64,000 bases of DNA from Akkermansiaceae bacterium (GCA_024233085.1 JACKQC010000010.1:127188-191187), one strand, 5' to 3'. Shown: positions 34,066-43,186, counted from the stretch's first letter. Notes: generated from the sequence alone by a model not told the origin. Made by a program: numbers and translations.

Positions 34066-34149
34066 GGATGGGGGCAGTATTCAGTTTTCGGTTTTCGGAG
34101 TTCGGTTTTTGCGGTGAGGGATTGCCCACTTGCTTCCGCACTTGGCGCC

Positions 34150-34803
34150 TTACTCCTTTGCCGTCGCCGCCCAGACTTTCAGGTCTTTGAATGACGCGCT
34201 CTGGCCGCCCACGGTGAATCCGAGATTCGCCTTTTCCGTCGCGATCAGGGCGTCGGCGCCTTCGGAAACCTTTCCATCGATCGTGCAGACCATCGATTCG
34301 CCGACGATTTCGACCACCGCCGTGTGCCAGTCGCCATCGTCGAGCTTCGCTTTCACGGCCTCGAACGGCACCGCCTTGTCCGGGCCCTCGTGGTCGTGAT
34401 CGTCCCGCTGGGCGCGGAATCCGGCCTTGTTGATGGTGACACGGCAGACGTGCTCCTTGGCGTCGTTGACGGAAAGGCTGATGCCTTTCGCCCCGTCGAG
34501 CTTGAAGGAAAAAGCGATCACGGCGTCCTTGAACTTCAGCGGGTGCCGCATCACGGCGCCGTGGTTGTCGGCGGCGAGTTCGCTGCCCTGGACCCCGTCG
34601 CCCCCGGCTTTCCATTCTCCCTTGGCGGCGCGCCAGGTCTTGCCGACTTCCTGGAGCGAGTCCTCCAACAGCAGATCGCCCTTCTTGGCGATGGCGAGGC
34701 GGTCTTCGGCCCGGAGCGAAGCGGTGGAAAAGCCGAGCGAAAGGACGGCAAACAGCGCCGCGGCGGACGCGCGGACAACACGGGGAAGAGAAGCGGTTTT
34801 CAT
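34150..34803 (-). CDS. Secreted laminin-G/DUF1080-like protein
   Basis: A 217-residue protein from the ATG at 34803, which provides a signal peptide (ASAAALFAVLSLGFSTASLRA). The mature part is a single jelly-roll: LLLEDSLQEVGKTWRAAKGEW near the start, AVIAFSFKLDGAKGISLSVN in the middle and ANLGFTVGGQSASFKDLKVW at the end. This is the shape of 3-keto-disaccharide hydrolase (DUF1080) or laminin-G-like domains, common in this phylum. Catalytic residues cannot be assigned. The gene is alone, convergent with the PQQ-propeller gene. Confidence 0.7.
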   Translation of the reverse strand: MKTASLPRVVRASAAALFAVLSLGFSTASLRAEDRLAIAKKGDLLLEDSLQEVGKTWRAAKGEWKAGGDGVQGSELAADNHGAVMRHPLKFKDAVIAFSFKLDGAKGISLSVNDAKEHVCRVTINKAGFRAQRDDHDHEGPDKAVPFEAVKAKLDDGDWHTAVVEIVGESMVCTIDGKVSEGADALIATEKANLGFTVGGQSASFKDLKVWAATAKE

Positions 34804-34879
34804 GGTTTTTTGAGGCGGTCGAATCATCGTCCCCCGCTCCCGGCTGTCGAGTGAAATTCGGCGGCGTCAAAAGGCCACC

Positions 34880-34912
34880 CAACAGGGTTAGGTCACCGAG
34901 TCAACCCTGTTG
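34880..34912. repeat. Inverted CAACAGGGTT element after the ROK kinase gene
   Basis: CAACAGGGTT (34880-34889) and AACCCTGTTG (34903-34912) form an 11-bp stem (with flanking C and G) around AGGTCACCGAGTC. It stands 28 bases past the ROK kinase stop, so it can act as its terminator or as a protein site. Confidence 0.7.
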
Positions 34913-34939
34913 GATGGAGGCGGTTTTCCGCGCTCCCGG

Positions 34940-35959
34940 TCACCGAAACATCTCGCGCGCCGTGTAGGCCATCCCGAGCGCGGCGGCGGAGTCACCGCCC
35001 TCGGCCCATTCGAAGCGAGTCGTCTCTTTTTCGGGATCCAGCGGGCTGCGCCGATACATGGGCCAGGCGCGGGATTCGAATCCCTCGAGGATCCAGTCCC
35101 GGTAGCGGTCGCGGAATTTCGTCTCCGCCAGGCCCCCGCCGATCACCACCAGGCCGGGGTCAAAGACGCGCACCAGATCGGCCAGCGCGTAACCGAGGAT
35201 CATTCCCTGTTCGCGGAAAATCTCGATCGCCAGCGGATCGCCCTTTTCGGCGAAGTCGCGCAGGCGGAAGGCTTTCTCCTCCACGGGGTCGTCGCCCTGG
35301 TTGAGCGGATGTTCCGCCCAGCCTTCCTTGCTCAGCTCGATGGCCAACCGGCGACGCAGGGCGACGAGAGACACCCAGGCTTCGACGCAGCCCTTCCACC
35401 CGCAGGAACACTCGGGCAGCTCGCCGTCCTCCTCGCGAAAGGGCACGGTGATGTGGCCGACTTCGAGGGCGAGGCCGTTGGCCCCCTCCCAGGCGCGGCC
35501 GCCGGGCATCACCATCCCGCCGCCCAAACCCGTCCCCGGCGCGACGAACAGCAGCCCCCCGAGATGCTTGCGCCGGATGGCGTATTCGCCGAGGGCGGCG
35601 GCGTTTCCGTCGTTGGTCATGTAAACCGGCACGCCGACGCGGGAGGCGAAGCGGTCGCGAATGTCGCGGCCGACCCAGTCGTCGGCGAGGTTCGCCCGGC
35701 CCCAGATGACGCCGTCGCAACTCGGGGCGGGCACGTCGAGGCCGATGCCGCGGATGGCGCCGCGCTCGATGCCGGCGCCGTCCGCGAGGGCGTCGAGGGC
35801 CTTTTCCAACTGCCCGAAGGTCGCCTCGAATCCCTCCTTCACCCGGCTGCGCACCTCCACCATGTCGCCGGCGGGATCGCCGTGGCTGTCCACGAGAGCC
35901 GATTTGATGGTCGTGCCGCCCACATCGAGCCCGGCAAAGTAAGCGTTGTTTTCAGCCAT
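34940..35959 (-). CDS. ROK-family sugar kinase (glucokinase-like)
   Basis: A 339-residue protein from the ATG at 35959; the frame is open further upstream but without ROK features. Motifs are the phosphate loop LDVGGTTIKSALVD (11-24), catalytic Asp117 in MTNDGNAAALGEY, ATP-site TGLGGGMV, and the ROK zinc site (His169 in EVGHITV, with CSCGWKGC at 184-191). No N-terminal helix-turn-helix, so this is a kinase rather than a repressor. The substrate is probably glucose or a related hexose. It is divergent from the phosphofructokinase gene, which gives two early steps of sugar breakdown side by side. Confidence 0.87.
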   Translation of the reverse strand: MAENNAYFAGLDVGGTTIKSALVDSHGDPAGDMVEVRSRVKEGFEATFGQLEKALDALADGAGIERGAIRGIGLDVPAPSCDGVIWGRANLADDWVGRDIRDRFASRVGVPVYMTNDGNAAALGEYAIRRKHLGGLLFVAPGTGLGGGMVMPGGRAWEGANGLALEVGHITVPFREEDGELPECSCGWKGCVEAWVSLVALRRRLAIELSKEGWAEHPLNQGDDPVEEKAFRLRDFAEKGDPLAIEIFREQGMILGYALADLVRVFDPGLVVIGGGLAETKFRDRYRDWILEGFESRAWPMYRRSPLDPEKETTRFEWAEGGDSAAALGMAYTAREMFR

Positions 35960-36200
35960 AATTTCCCTCGAAAAAAGTCTTTCCCGGCCCGCCGCGCGTC
36001 CCGGGCCGCTATCGTTCCGTGCCCGGCCCGCGCCGTCAATGGGAATTGCCCGGTCGCGCGCCGGGCGGGCGGGACGGTTACGGGACGCTGACTTGACATT
36101 GGGAAGGCTCGTTGCATGGTTCGCGCCATTCGCTCCAGACGTTTCCGCGCCCCCAAGGTCGTCGGGCGCGGCCAAAAGGGTCGTATTCCTTGTATTTTTC

Positions 36201-37421
36201 ATGAAAATCGCATTTCTCACCGCCGGAGGGATCGCTCCGTGTCTGTCCGCGTCGATCGGGGGACTCATCCACGCCTACAACCGTCTCGCGCCGGACGCGG
36301 AGTTGATCGGTTACCTGAACGGATACCACGGCCTGTTGCTGGGCAATTCCTACGCCTTTCCCCAGTCCGTCCGGGACAAACACGAAATCTTCTACCGCTT
36401 CGGCGGCAGCCCCATCGGCAACAGCCGGGTGAAGCTGACCAACGTCAAGGACTGCACGAAGCGCGGACTGGTGAAGGAGGGCGAGATTCCCCTCAAGGTC
36501 GCCGCCGATCAGCTCGTCAGGGACGGCGTCAAAATCCTTCACACCATCGGGGGTGACGACACGAACACGACCGCCGCCGACCTCGCCGCCTACCTGAAGG
36601 AACACGGCTACGAGCTGACCGTCGTCGGCCTGCCCAAGACGATCGACAACGACGTCTATCCCATCGCCCAAACCCTCGGCGCCTGGACCGCCGCGGAACA
36701 AGGGGCGCGCTTTTTTCGGAACATCGCCAACGAAAACACCACCAGCTACCGCCAGCTCATCGTGCACGAGGTGATGGGCCGAAACTGCGGCTGGCTCACG
36801 GCCCGGACCGCCTTCGACTACCGCCAGAGCCTGCACGAATACGACTGGCTGCCCGAGGCGCTGCTGCACAACGCCCGCTGGGACCTCGACGCCGTCTGGG
36901 TGCCGGAGCTGGAGTTCGACTTCGACGCCGAGGTCGAGCGTCTGCGCCGGAAGATGGACGAGCACGACAGCGTGAACATTTTCCTCAGCGAAGGCGCCGG
37001 GGTGGAGGCCATCGTCCACCAGATCGAAACCGAAACCGGCGAGTCGGTGCCGCGCGACGCCTTTGGCCATGTGCGGCTGGACGAGATCAATGTCGGCAAC
37101 TGGTTCGCCAACCAGCTCCGCGGCCGCCTTTCCGCCGAAAAGGTGCTGGTGCAGAAGAGCGGCTATTTCGCCCGCTCGGCCGCGCCCAACGCCGCCGACC
37201 TCGACCTGATCGTCCGCAGCGCGGCCCACGCCGCCGAGGGCGCCCTCCAGGGCAGGAGCGGGGTCGCCGGCCTCGACGAGGACAACGGCGGCGAGATGAA
37301 CATCATTCCCTTTCCGAAGATCAAGGGCGGCAAGCCCTTCGACCACACGCAGGCGTGGTTCCGCGACATGCTCGGGGAAATCGGCCAGCCACTCGGCAAG
37401 CCCGTCACCGTCGGCCACTGA
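36201..37421 (+). CDS. Pyrophosphate-type 6-phosphofructokinase
   Basis: A 406-residue phosphofructokinase from the ATG at 36201, preceded by a mixed AT-rich stretch. GGDD at 117-120, where ATP enzymes have GGDG, and PKTIDND at 145-151, with the Lys typical of PPi enzymes, indicate use of pyrophosphate as phosphoryl donor. Other family motifs are MGRNCGWLT and NIFLSEGAG. The length matches the group of PPi-PFKs with about 400-420 residues. It would run the fructose-6-phosphate/fructose-1,6-bisphosphate step reversibly in the cytoplasm. The donor assignment comes from the known Asp/Gly rule and was not tested. Confidence 0.88.
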   Translation: MKIAFLTAGGIAPCLSASIGGLIHAYNRLAPDAELIGYLNGYHGLLLGNSYAFPQSVRDKHEIFYRFGGSPIGNSRVKLTNVKDCTKRGLVKEGEIPLKVAADQLVRDGVKILHTIGGDDTNTTAADLAAYLKEHGYELTVVGLPKTIDNDVYPIAQTLGAWTAAEQGARFFRNIANENTTSYRQLIVHEVMGRNCGWLTARTAFDYRQSLHEYDWLPEALLHNARWDLDAVWVPELEFDFDAEVERLRRKMDEHDSVNIFLSEGAGVEAIVHQIETETGESVPRDAFGHVRLDEINVGNWFANQLRGRLSAEKVLVQKSGYFARSAAPNAADLDLIVRSAAHAAEGALQGRSGVAGLDEDNGGEMNIIPFPKIKGGKPFDHTQAWFRDMLGEIGQPLGKPVTVGH

Positions 37422-37442
37422 GGCCGCCAAACGGCGCGCGCC

Positions 37443-37868
37443 TTATCGGCCCGCGACCTTCACGTGGGTCGGGGAACCGCCCTCGTAAACCAGCGACATG
37501 TCCAGGTTCCAGAATTTCGCGATCTTGTGGAGCAGTTCGCGGCGGGAGATGCTTTCCTCCTTGAGGTGAAAGAGCGGGGCGTTTTCCGGGAGGTTGAAGG
37601 CCTGATAGCGAATGTCCGAGAGCGGGTCCTGATCGAAGACGATGTCAGGACGCATATTCCGGTAATTGACCTCGAAACGCTGCTCCAACCACCCCGCCAG
37701 CCGCGGATGATCCGTGGCCAGGAAAGTCGCCGGCACGTCCGAAATCCGCGCGCCGGTGGAGGAGCCCCCGCCGGAGCCGGTCGTTCCCGTGGTGCCACAA
37801 GCCGAAACGCCAAACGCGAGACACGCCGCCCCGCCCAACGAAAGCCAGAAATTCGATCGATCGGACAT
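37443..37868 (-). CDS. Small lipoprotein with a secretin/TonB N-terminal (STN)-like domain
   Basis: A 141-residue protein from the ATG at 37868, with a lipobox ending FGVSAC and a Gly/Ser/Thr linker. The C-terminal region IRYQAFNLPENAPLFHLKEE followed by SISRRELLHKIAKFWNLDMS has the pattern of an STN or N0 domain: an LL-x-x-I-A-x-x-x-x-L core preceded by a strand and followed by a short strand ending in HVKV. Such domains normally sit at the start of secretins or TonB receptors; here one stands alone on a lipoprotein. It could dock to a secretin such as the one at 214-2697. This is weak similarity read by eye. Confidence 0.55.
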   Translation of the reverse strand: MSDRSNFWLSLGGAACLAFGVSACGTTGTTGSGGGSSTGARISDVPATFLATDHPRLAGWLEQRFEVNYRNMRPDIVFDQDPLSDIRYQAFNLPENAPLFHLKEESISRRELLHKIAKFWNLDMSLVYEGGSPTHVKVAGR

Positions 37869-37966
37869 GAAGCGCCCAAGATAACGCCGATGCGCCGAAT
37901 TGTCGCGGGAAATTCCCGCCATTTCCCGGTCGCAATCCCCCGCGCCGTGCCTCAGATTCCCCGTCC

Positions 37967-38533
37967 ATGAGCCCCGCCCCCGCCTCCGCCGACGACGAAT
38001 CCAACCCCTGGGTCACCCACGAGAGCCGCGAAGTCTATGCGAACCCGTGGATCCGCGTGCGCGAGGACCGCGTCACCAATCCCGCCGGCGGCCCCGGCAT
38101 CTACGGGGTCGTCGAATACCGGAACCGCGCCGTCGGCGTCATCCCCCTCGACGCGGAAGGCCACACCTGGCTGGTCGGCCAGTACCGCTACACCACCGGC
38201 ACCTACGAATGGGAAATCCCCGAGGGCGGCTGCCCGGAGGGCGAGGACCTGCTCGACACCGCCGCCCGCGAGCTGAGGGAGGAAACCGGTCTCCTCGCCG
38301 CCAGCTTCGAACCGCTGCTCGCCGAGCTGCAATTGTCCAACTCCGTCAGCAACGAGCGCGCCTGGATCTTCGTCGCCCGCGGCCTCTCCCAGTCCGACGC
38401 CGCGCCCGAGGACACCGAGAAAATCGCCGTCCGCCGCCTCCCCCTCGCCGAGGCCATCGCCATGGCCGAGCGGGGCGACATTCGCGATGTCATGTCCGTC
38501 GTCGGGCTCCTGCGCCTCGCCCGGGCGGCGTGA
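37967..38533 (+). CDS. Nudix hydrolase, ADP-ribose pyrophosphatase-like
   Basis: A 188-residue protein with a complete Nudix box in residues 87-109 (GGCPEGEDLLDTAARELREE then TGL). The N-terminal part, with VYANPWIRVREDRV and YRNRAVGVIPLD, and the WLVGQYRYTTGTYEWEIPEG block match ADP-ribose or GDP-mannose pyrophosphatases of the NUDT5/NudF type. The protein would clear ADP-ribose or nucleotide sugars in the cytoplasm. It is divergent from the small lipoprotein and 114 bases ahead of the sialidase-like gene. Confidence 0.85.
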   Translation: MSPAPASADDESNPWVTHESREVYANPWIRVREDRVTNPAGGPGIYGVVEYRNRAVGVIPLDAEGHTWLVGQYRYTTGTYEWEIPEGGCPEGEDLLDTAARELREETGLLAASFEPLLAELQLSNSVSNERAWIFVARGLSQSDAAPEDTEKIAVRRLPLAEAIAMAERGDIRDVMSVVGLLRLARAA

Positions 38534-38647
38534 ACCAGGCTTCGCGGGACGGCGCGGCGAACCGGCGGAGGCTTTTCGGCGGGCGGAAAAGGCGCCCCGC
38601 GCGGATGCGGCATTGCCACCCCCGCCGCCCTCCGCAACCTGTCTCCC

Positions 38648-39817
38648 ATGGAAAAAAATCCCGCTCCCACCAGCCGCCGCCGTTTTCTCGGCCAAAGCCT
38701 CGCCGCGGGCGCCGCGGCGATCTCGGTCCCCGGCGTTCGACCGGTTCGCGCCGCCGAGGCTCCGGCCGCGACCGTGCTCGACACCAAAGTTATTTCCCAG
38801 CAGCCCGAGTTCTACCACGGCTGGCCCACGGTGTGCCGGCGCTCCAGCGGCGAACTCATCCTTACCTGGTCCGGTCGCCGCGAGTCCCACGTCTGCCCCT
38901 TCGGCGCCGTGGAGATGATGCGTTCCCGCGACGAGGGCGAGACCTGGACCTTTCCCCGCACCCTGCTGGACAGCCCCATCGACGACCGCGACTCCGGCTG
39001 CCTCGAGACCGCGACCGGCGCCCTCATCGTCACCACCTTTACCTCGCTCGCCTACGACGATTTGTATCTCAAGAAAGGCCAGCACACCGACGATCCCCGC
39101 TGGCTGGCCGCCCACGCCCGCCTTCCCGACGACGAGGCGCGGAAGGCCGAACTGGGCGAATGGGCCATCCGCTCCACCGACGGCGGCGTCACCTGGTCGG
39201 AGCGCGTTCACACCCTCGCCAATTCGCCGCACGGCCCCATCCAGCTCGCCGACGGCCGCCTGCTCTATCCCGGCAAGGAACTCTGGTCGGAGAAAAAACG
39301 CATCGGCGTCGCCGAGTCGAAGGACGACGGCCGGACCTGGTCCTGGCTCGCCGACATCCCGACGCGCGAGGGCGACGATGCCCACGGCGGCTATCATGAG
39401 CTGCACGGTGTCGAATGCGCCGGCGGCAAACTGATCGTGCAAATCCGCAATCACAACGCCGCCAACAAGGGCGAAACCCTCCAGACCGAATCCACCGACG
39501 GCGGCCAAACCTGGAGCGTCCCCCACCCGATCGGCGTGTGGGGACTGCCCTCGCACCTGTGCCGGCTGCGCGACGGCCGCCTGGTGATGACCCACGGCCA
39601 TCGCCGAGCCCCCTTCGGCAACCAGGCGCGCCTGAGCACCGACGAGGGCGCCACGTGGTCGGACCCGGTCATCCTTTCCGGCGACGGAGCGGGTGGCGAT
39701 CTCGGTTATCCCAGCACCGTGGAATTGGCCGACGGCGCCCTGCTCACCGTCTGGTACGAAAAGCTGAAGGACTCCCCCCGCGCCGTCCTCCGCCAGGCCC
39801 GGTGGCGGCTTGGCTGA
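38648..39817 (+). CDS. Tat-exported sialidase-like (BNR/Asp-box) protein
   Basis: A 389-residue protein with a twin-arginine signal (SRRRFLGQSLAAGAAAIS). Five Asp boxes are visible: SRDEGETWTF, STDGGVTWSE, SKDDGRTWSW, STDGGQTWSV and STDEGATWSD, one per propeller blade, as in exo-sialidases and related six-blade propellers. An Arg near WSGRRESH could belong to an Arg triad, but the sialidase Tyr/Glu pair cannot be assigned with confidence. It may act on sialylated or other host/algal glycans. It is followed by an oxidoreductase and a NagA-like gene, which suggests amino-sugar use. Confidence 0.78.
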   Translation: MEKNPAPTSRRRFLGQSLAAGAAAISVPGVRPVRAAEAPAATVLDTKVISQQPEFYHGWPTVCRRSSGELILTWSGRRESHVCPFGAVEMMRSRDEGETWTFPRTLLDSPIDDRDSGCLETATGALIVTTFTSLAYDDLYLKKGQHTDDPRWLAAHARLPDDEARKAELGEWAIRSTDGGVTWSERVHTLANSPHGPIQLADGRLLYPGKELWSEKKRIGVAESKDDGRTWSWLADIPTREGDDAHGGYHELHGVECAGGKLIVQIRNHNAANKGETLQTESTDGGQTWSVPHPIGVWGLPSHLCRLRDGRLVMTHGHRRAPFGNQARLSTDEGATWSDPVILSGDGAGGDLGYPSTVELADGALLTVWYEKLKDSPRAVLRQARWRLG

Positions 39818-39941
39818 GCGTGCCGGTTATTCGATCCGAGGTCGCGATCGCGACGGCCAAAGCGGCGCCCCGCCTCCCACAAACGCGCCCCGCGGCCTTT
39901 TCCGCTTTTCACGGCGGACGCGCACCCTACACTCCCCCACC

Positions 39942-41126
39942 ATGAGCGAACAGAACGACAACGGAAAACTCGGCATCGGATTCGTCGGCGCCGGCTGGAT
40001 GGGCGCCACCCTGTTGAAACGCCTCACCGAGCGCGACGATACCCGCATCCTCGGCCTGCATCAGCGCGGGCGCGACCGCGCCGTCGAAGTGTTGGACGGG
40101 CTCGGGCTCGACGCCGGCCTCTACACCGATCGCTTCGAGGATCTGATCGAGAATCCGGAGGTGGGCGCCGTGTTTCTCTGCTCGACCAACGAGGCGCACG
40201 GACCGCAGTCCATCGCCGCCCTCGAAGCCGGCAAGCACGTCTTCTGCGAAAAACCCTGCGCCACCGTTTTCGGCGACTTCGTCCGCCAGATCGAGCTGGA
40301 AAAGGCGCATCCCGGGCTGATCACGATGGTCGATTACCTCATGAATTTCGACACCCTCGAGCAGCGCCTGCAGGACATGGCGCGCCGGGGCGACTTCGGC
40401 ACGATCACGCAGATCCAGGTCAACTACCGCCACCCCATCAACATCGCCGGCGACAAGGTTTGGAAACTCGCCGCCGGACGCATGGGCGACGCGATCGGCA
40501 TGGGCATCATCCACAGCCTGTCCGCCATGGTGAACATCATGGCCGCCCAGGGGGCGAAACCCGCGCGGGTTTACGCGAACTGCTCCGACACCCACGCGCG
40601 CCCCTTCGAGATTCCCGCGCTGTGGAATCTGCACATCGAGTTCGACAACGGCGCCACCGGCCTGTGCTTCGGCAATGTCGACCAGGCCAACGGCTACGAC
40701 GCCTATCACAATGTCCACGGCACCGAGGGCGGCCTGATTTTCGACAGCTACCTTGACCGCCCGCAAAAAATTCGCCACTGGTCGAAGCGGGCCACCGACG
40801 GTCGCTGGGTGTACCCGCTCGATCCCGATCGCTGCCGCCGCGACGGCCTCGAAGCCTGCCTTTGGCCCGAGGACACGACCACGCCCGACAGCGGAGACGT
40901 GGTGCATCACCAGACCCACAAGTGCACCGGCCATTTCATGGACTGCGTGAACACGGGGCAACAGAGTTTCCTGAGCTTCGTCAACTCCGCGCCCGTCGCC
41001 GAGATCGGCTGGGCCGCCCAGATGTCCGCCGCCTGGAAAAAACCGATCGACCTGCCGCTCGACCACGCCGCGGCGGCGGAGTTTTTTGGGAAAAACCGAT
41101 TGCCTCGCATCCCTTCGACTGTCTAA
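39942..41126 (+). CDS. Gfo/Idh/MocA-family oxidoreductase
   Basis: A 394-residue NAD(P)-dependent sugar oxidoreductase from the ATG at 39942. The Rossmann start is IGFVGAGWMGATLLKRL, and the family EKP motif is in HVFCEKPCA. A C-terminal alpha/beta domain has the Lys/His region WKLAAGRMGDAIGMGIIHS. Substrates in this family are sugars, inositols or their acids. The 9-base gap to the NagA-like gene and the sialidase-like gene upstream suggest an amino-sugar pathway, but the exact substrate is unknown. Confidence 0.83.
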   Translation: MSEQNDNGKLGIGFVGAGWMGATLLKRLTERDDTRILGLHQRGRDRAVEVLDGLGLDAGLYTDRFEDLIENPEVGAVFLCSTNEAHGPQSIAALEAGKHVFCEKPCATVFGDFVRQIELEKAHPGLITMVDYLMNFDTLEQRLQDMARRGDFGTITQIQVNYRHPINIAGDKVWKLAAGRMGDAIGMGIIHSLSAMVNIMAAQGAKPARVYANCSDTHARPFEIPALWNLHIEFDNGATGLCFGNVDQANGYDAYHNVHGTEGGLIFDSYLDRPQKIRHWSKRATDGRWVYPLDPDRCRRDGLEACLWPEDTTTPDSGDVVHHQTHKCTGHFMDCVNTGQQSFLSFVNSAPVAEIGWAAQMSAAWKKPIDLPLDHAAAAEFFGKNRLPRIPSTV

Positions 41127-41135
41127 CGTCCAGGG

Positions 41136-42068
41136 ATGGAATGGTACTCCGCCATGCGCCCCTTCGACATCCAGGTAAACGGCTACGCCGGCGCCGACTA
41201 CTGCTCGGCCGACCTCACGCTGGAACAGACGCGCCACGCCTGCGACGAGCTGGCCGCCGACGGCGTGGACGGCATCCTCGCCACCGTCATCACCGACACC
41301 GTGGAGGCGCTGTGCGCCAAGCTCGCCAAGCTCGTCGCCTTCCGCGAGGCCGATCCCGCGATCGCCCGGATGATCGCCGGCTTTCACATCGAAGGCCCCT
41401 TTCTCAACGCCGCCCCCGGCTACATCGGCGCCCACCCGCCCGAATGCGTGAAGCCGGCCAACATCAACGACATGGCGCGACTCCTCGACGCGGCCGCCGG
41501 GCTGACGCGGCTGGTCACCCTGGCTCCGGAGAACGATCCCGGCTTCGCCACGACGCGTTTTCTCGCCGAGCGCGGCGTCACCGTGTCGGCCGGGCACTGC
41601 GACCCGACACTCGCCGAACTCGAGGGCGCGATCGACGCCGGCCTCTCCATGGTCACGCATCTGGGAAACGGGTGCCCGGTGACTCTGCCGCGGCACGAGA
41701 ATTTCATCCAGCGCGCGCTCTCGCTGTCGGACCGGCTCTGGATCTGCTACATCCCCGACGGCGCCCACGTCCCGTTTTTCGCGCTGAAAAACTACCTCGC
41801 GATCTCGGGCGTCGAGCGCGGCATCATGGTCACCGACGCGATCTCGGCGGCGAAGCTGGGACCCGGCCTCTATGAGCTTTCCGGCGCGCCGGTCGAGATC
41901 GACGCCGAAGGCGTGGCCCGCCGGCCCGGATCGCCCAATCTCGCGGGCTCGACGGTCACGATGCCGCGAGTGCGGGAAAATCTCGCGCGCCACCTTGGCC
42001 TGTCGGAGCCGGAGATCGAAAAACTCGTCTCCGCCAATCCCCGCCGGGCGACAGGGCTGGACGGCTGA
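41136..42068 (+). CDS. Short NagA-like N-acetylglucosamine-6-phosphate deacetylase homolog
   Basis: A 310-residue amidohydrolase (start may be the ATG at 41154, MRPFDIQVNGYAG). NagA-type motifs are FDIQVNGYAG, the metal-site HIEGPF, SAGHCDPT and THLGNGCP, YIPDGAHVP and the catalytic-Asp region MVTDAI. It lacks the N-terminal beta-sandwich strands of full NagA (about 380 residues) and begins almost at the barrel. The residues needed for one metal appear present, so it may be active on a related N-acetylated sugar phosphate. The gene follows the oxidoreductase by nine bases. Confidence 0.75.
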   Translation: MEWYSAMRPFDIQVNGYAGADYCSADLTLEQTRHACDELAADGVDGILATVITDTVEALCAKLAKLVAFREADPAIARMIAGFHIEGPFLNAAPGYIGAHPPECVKPANINDMARLLDAAAGLTRLVTLAPENDPGFATTRFLAERGVTVSAGHCDPTLAELEGAIDAGLSMVTHLGNGCPVTLPRHENFIQRALSLSDRLWICYIPDGAHVPFFALKNYLAISGVERGIMVTDAISAAKLGPGLYELSGAPVEIDAEGVARRPGSPNLAGSTVTMPRVRENLARHLGLSEPEIEKLVSANPRRATGLDG

Positions 42069-42070
42069 CT

Positions 42071-42103
42071 CAACAGGGTTAGGTCCGGGACCCAACCCTG
42101 TTC
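42071..42103. repeat. Inverted CAACAGGGTT element between convergent genes
   Basis: CAACAGGGTT (42071-42080) and AACCCTGTTC (42094-42103) are inverted with 23 bp between unit starts. They fill the 46-base space between the NagA-like stop and the stop of the small gene on the other strand, so one element could serve as a two-way terminator. Confidence 0.7.
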
Positions 42104-42114
42104 GGTCCCGGGGG

Positions 42115-42402
42115 CTACTCGGCCATCGCCAGGGCTCTCAGGACGTAGGCGGCGAGGTCGCAATAGATCTCCACAATCTCGTCCTTCAGCCGCTCGCCGG
42201 GCCGGGCCATGCGATAGGCGAGGTGGTTGATGACGATGGGGTCGGTGGCGAGTTCGCTCAGGGACCTCGGCGGCTGCGAGGCGAGAAAGCTCTCGACGAC
42301 TCCGGCGAGGAAACGCGGATTGCGCAGGGCGGTGTGCCCCTCGGGAAAGCCCGCCCAGATGATCTCCTCGATCTGTTGGTTGTCGGTTTTCGCGTCGGCC
42401 AC
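42115..42402 (-). CDS. Small hypothetical helical protein
   Basis: A 95-residue protein that is largely helical and contains EEIIWAGFPEGHTALRNPRF and AYRMARPGERLKDEIVEIYC. There is no signal peptide, membrane segment or recognised motif. It lies 75 bases after the cytochrome-type lipoprotein gene on the same strand and may be in its operon. Codon use resembles the neighbours. It could be a regulator or an adaptor, but nothing in the sequence shows which. Confidence 0.55.
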   Translation of the reverse strand: MADAKTDNQQIEEIIWAGFPEGHTALRNPRFLAGVVESFLASQPPRSLSELATDPIVINHLAYRMARPGERLKDEIVEIYCDLAAYVLRALAMAE

Positions 42403-42477
42403 GTCGAAGACTAACGCAGACCACGCGCCGTCCGCAATGGCGATCCGAAAAATCTCCCCGCGCCCGGATTCGAATTC

Positions 42478-42957
42478 TCAGTTTTCCCGGGCGGCGCGAC
42501 TTTTCAGGTGTTCACCGTCGGGCCAGACGGCGCCCTGACGTATCCACTGTCCGAGCGTGTCTTTTTCCTCGAGGCTCAGCGCGTGGCCCACCGGCGGCAT
42601 CGAACCGGGCGACTCGCCCTCGAGGTAGATCACCCGCATGAGGCGGCTGTTTTCCGGATCGCCGGGAACGATGATGGGGGGTTTCCGGTCGGGATCGTAA
42701 AGTTCCGCCGAGTTCGTGAAATCGGGCAACCGGGCGCCAAGCATGTCGCCTTGGTGACAGGAAAGGCAGCGTTCCTCGAGGATGGGTTTGGCGCGGTCGA
42801 AGCCGACCTCCTGGTACATGGGCAGCGGGCTCATGCCGATATGCTGGCAGGCCGCGAGAGCGAGGGTGCCGACGGCGGCGGTCAGAGCGAGGAGCCCTCC
42901 GCCCTTTTGCCGGGGGCCGGCGATCGAGGCCGATGAAAAAAAGAGGCCCGTTTTCAT
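42478..42957 (-). CDS. Planctomycete-type cytochrome c lipoprotein
   Basis: A 159-residue protein with lipobox LALAAC (Cys37) and a c-type heme site CLSCH at 64-68. The following pattern, NSAELY then IIVPGDPENSRLMRVIY, MPPVGHALSLEEKDTLGQWI and RQGAVWP, matches the small cytochrome domain that in Planctomycetes and Verrucomicrobia often precedes larger oxidases. Here it is a stand-alone lipoprotein, likely an electron carrier or heme sensor at the inner face of a membrane. The following gap (42958-43186) shows nothing further. Confidence 0.85.
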   Translation of the reverse strand: MKTGLFFSSASIAGPRQKGGGLLALTAAVGTLALAACQHIGMSPLPMYQEVGFDRAKPILEERCLSCHQGDMLGARLPDFTNSAELYDPDRKPPIIVPGDPENSRLMRVIYLEGESPGSMPPVGHALSLEEKDTLGQWIRQGAVWPDGEHLKSRAAREN

Positions 42958-43186
42958 AGAAAAACCATCGCCCCCTTTCCCCGGTGGCGCACGGCGCGGC
43001 TTGCGCTTCGCCGCGCCGGTTTTGTCCGGGCGAAAACTGCGGTCCTATTCCCTTCCCTTCCGGACCAATGGAAAGCGGGGCCGCCATCGCGACGGCCCCG
43101 CCCCACCAAACACAAACCCGGTCTGAACCGAAAACCCACCAGGTTGTGCCCAATTGACACTCCCTGTTGAATCGAAAATCGGCGTT

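Noticed and set aside
35065..35090. GGGATTCGAATCCCT, resembling a tRNA T-arm
   Set aside because: It lies within the ROK kinase coding sequence (GFESRAW region), and no cloverleaf can be formed around it.
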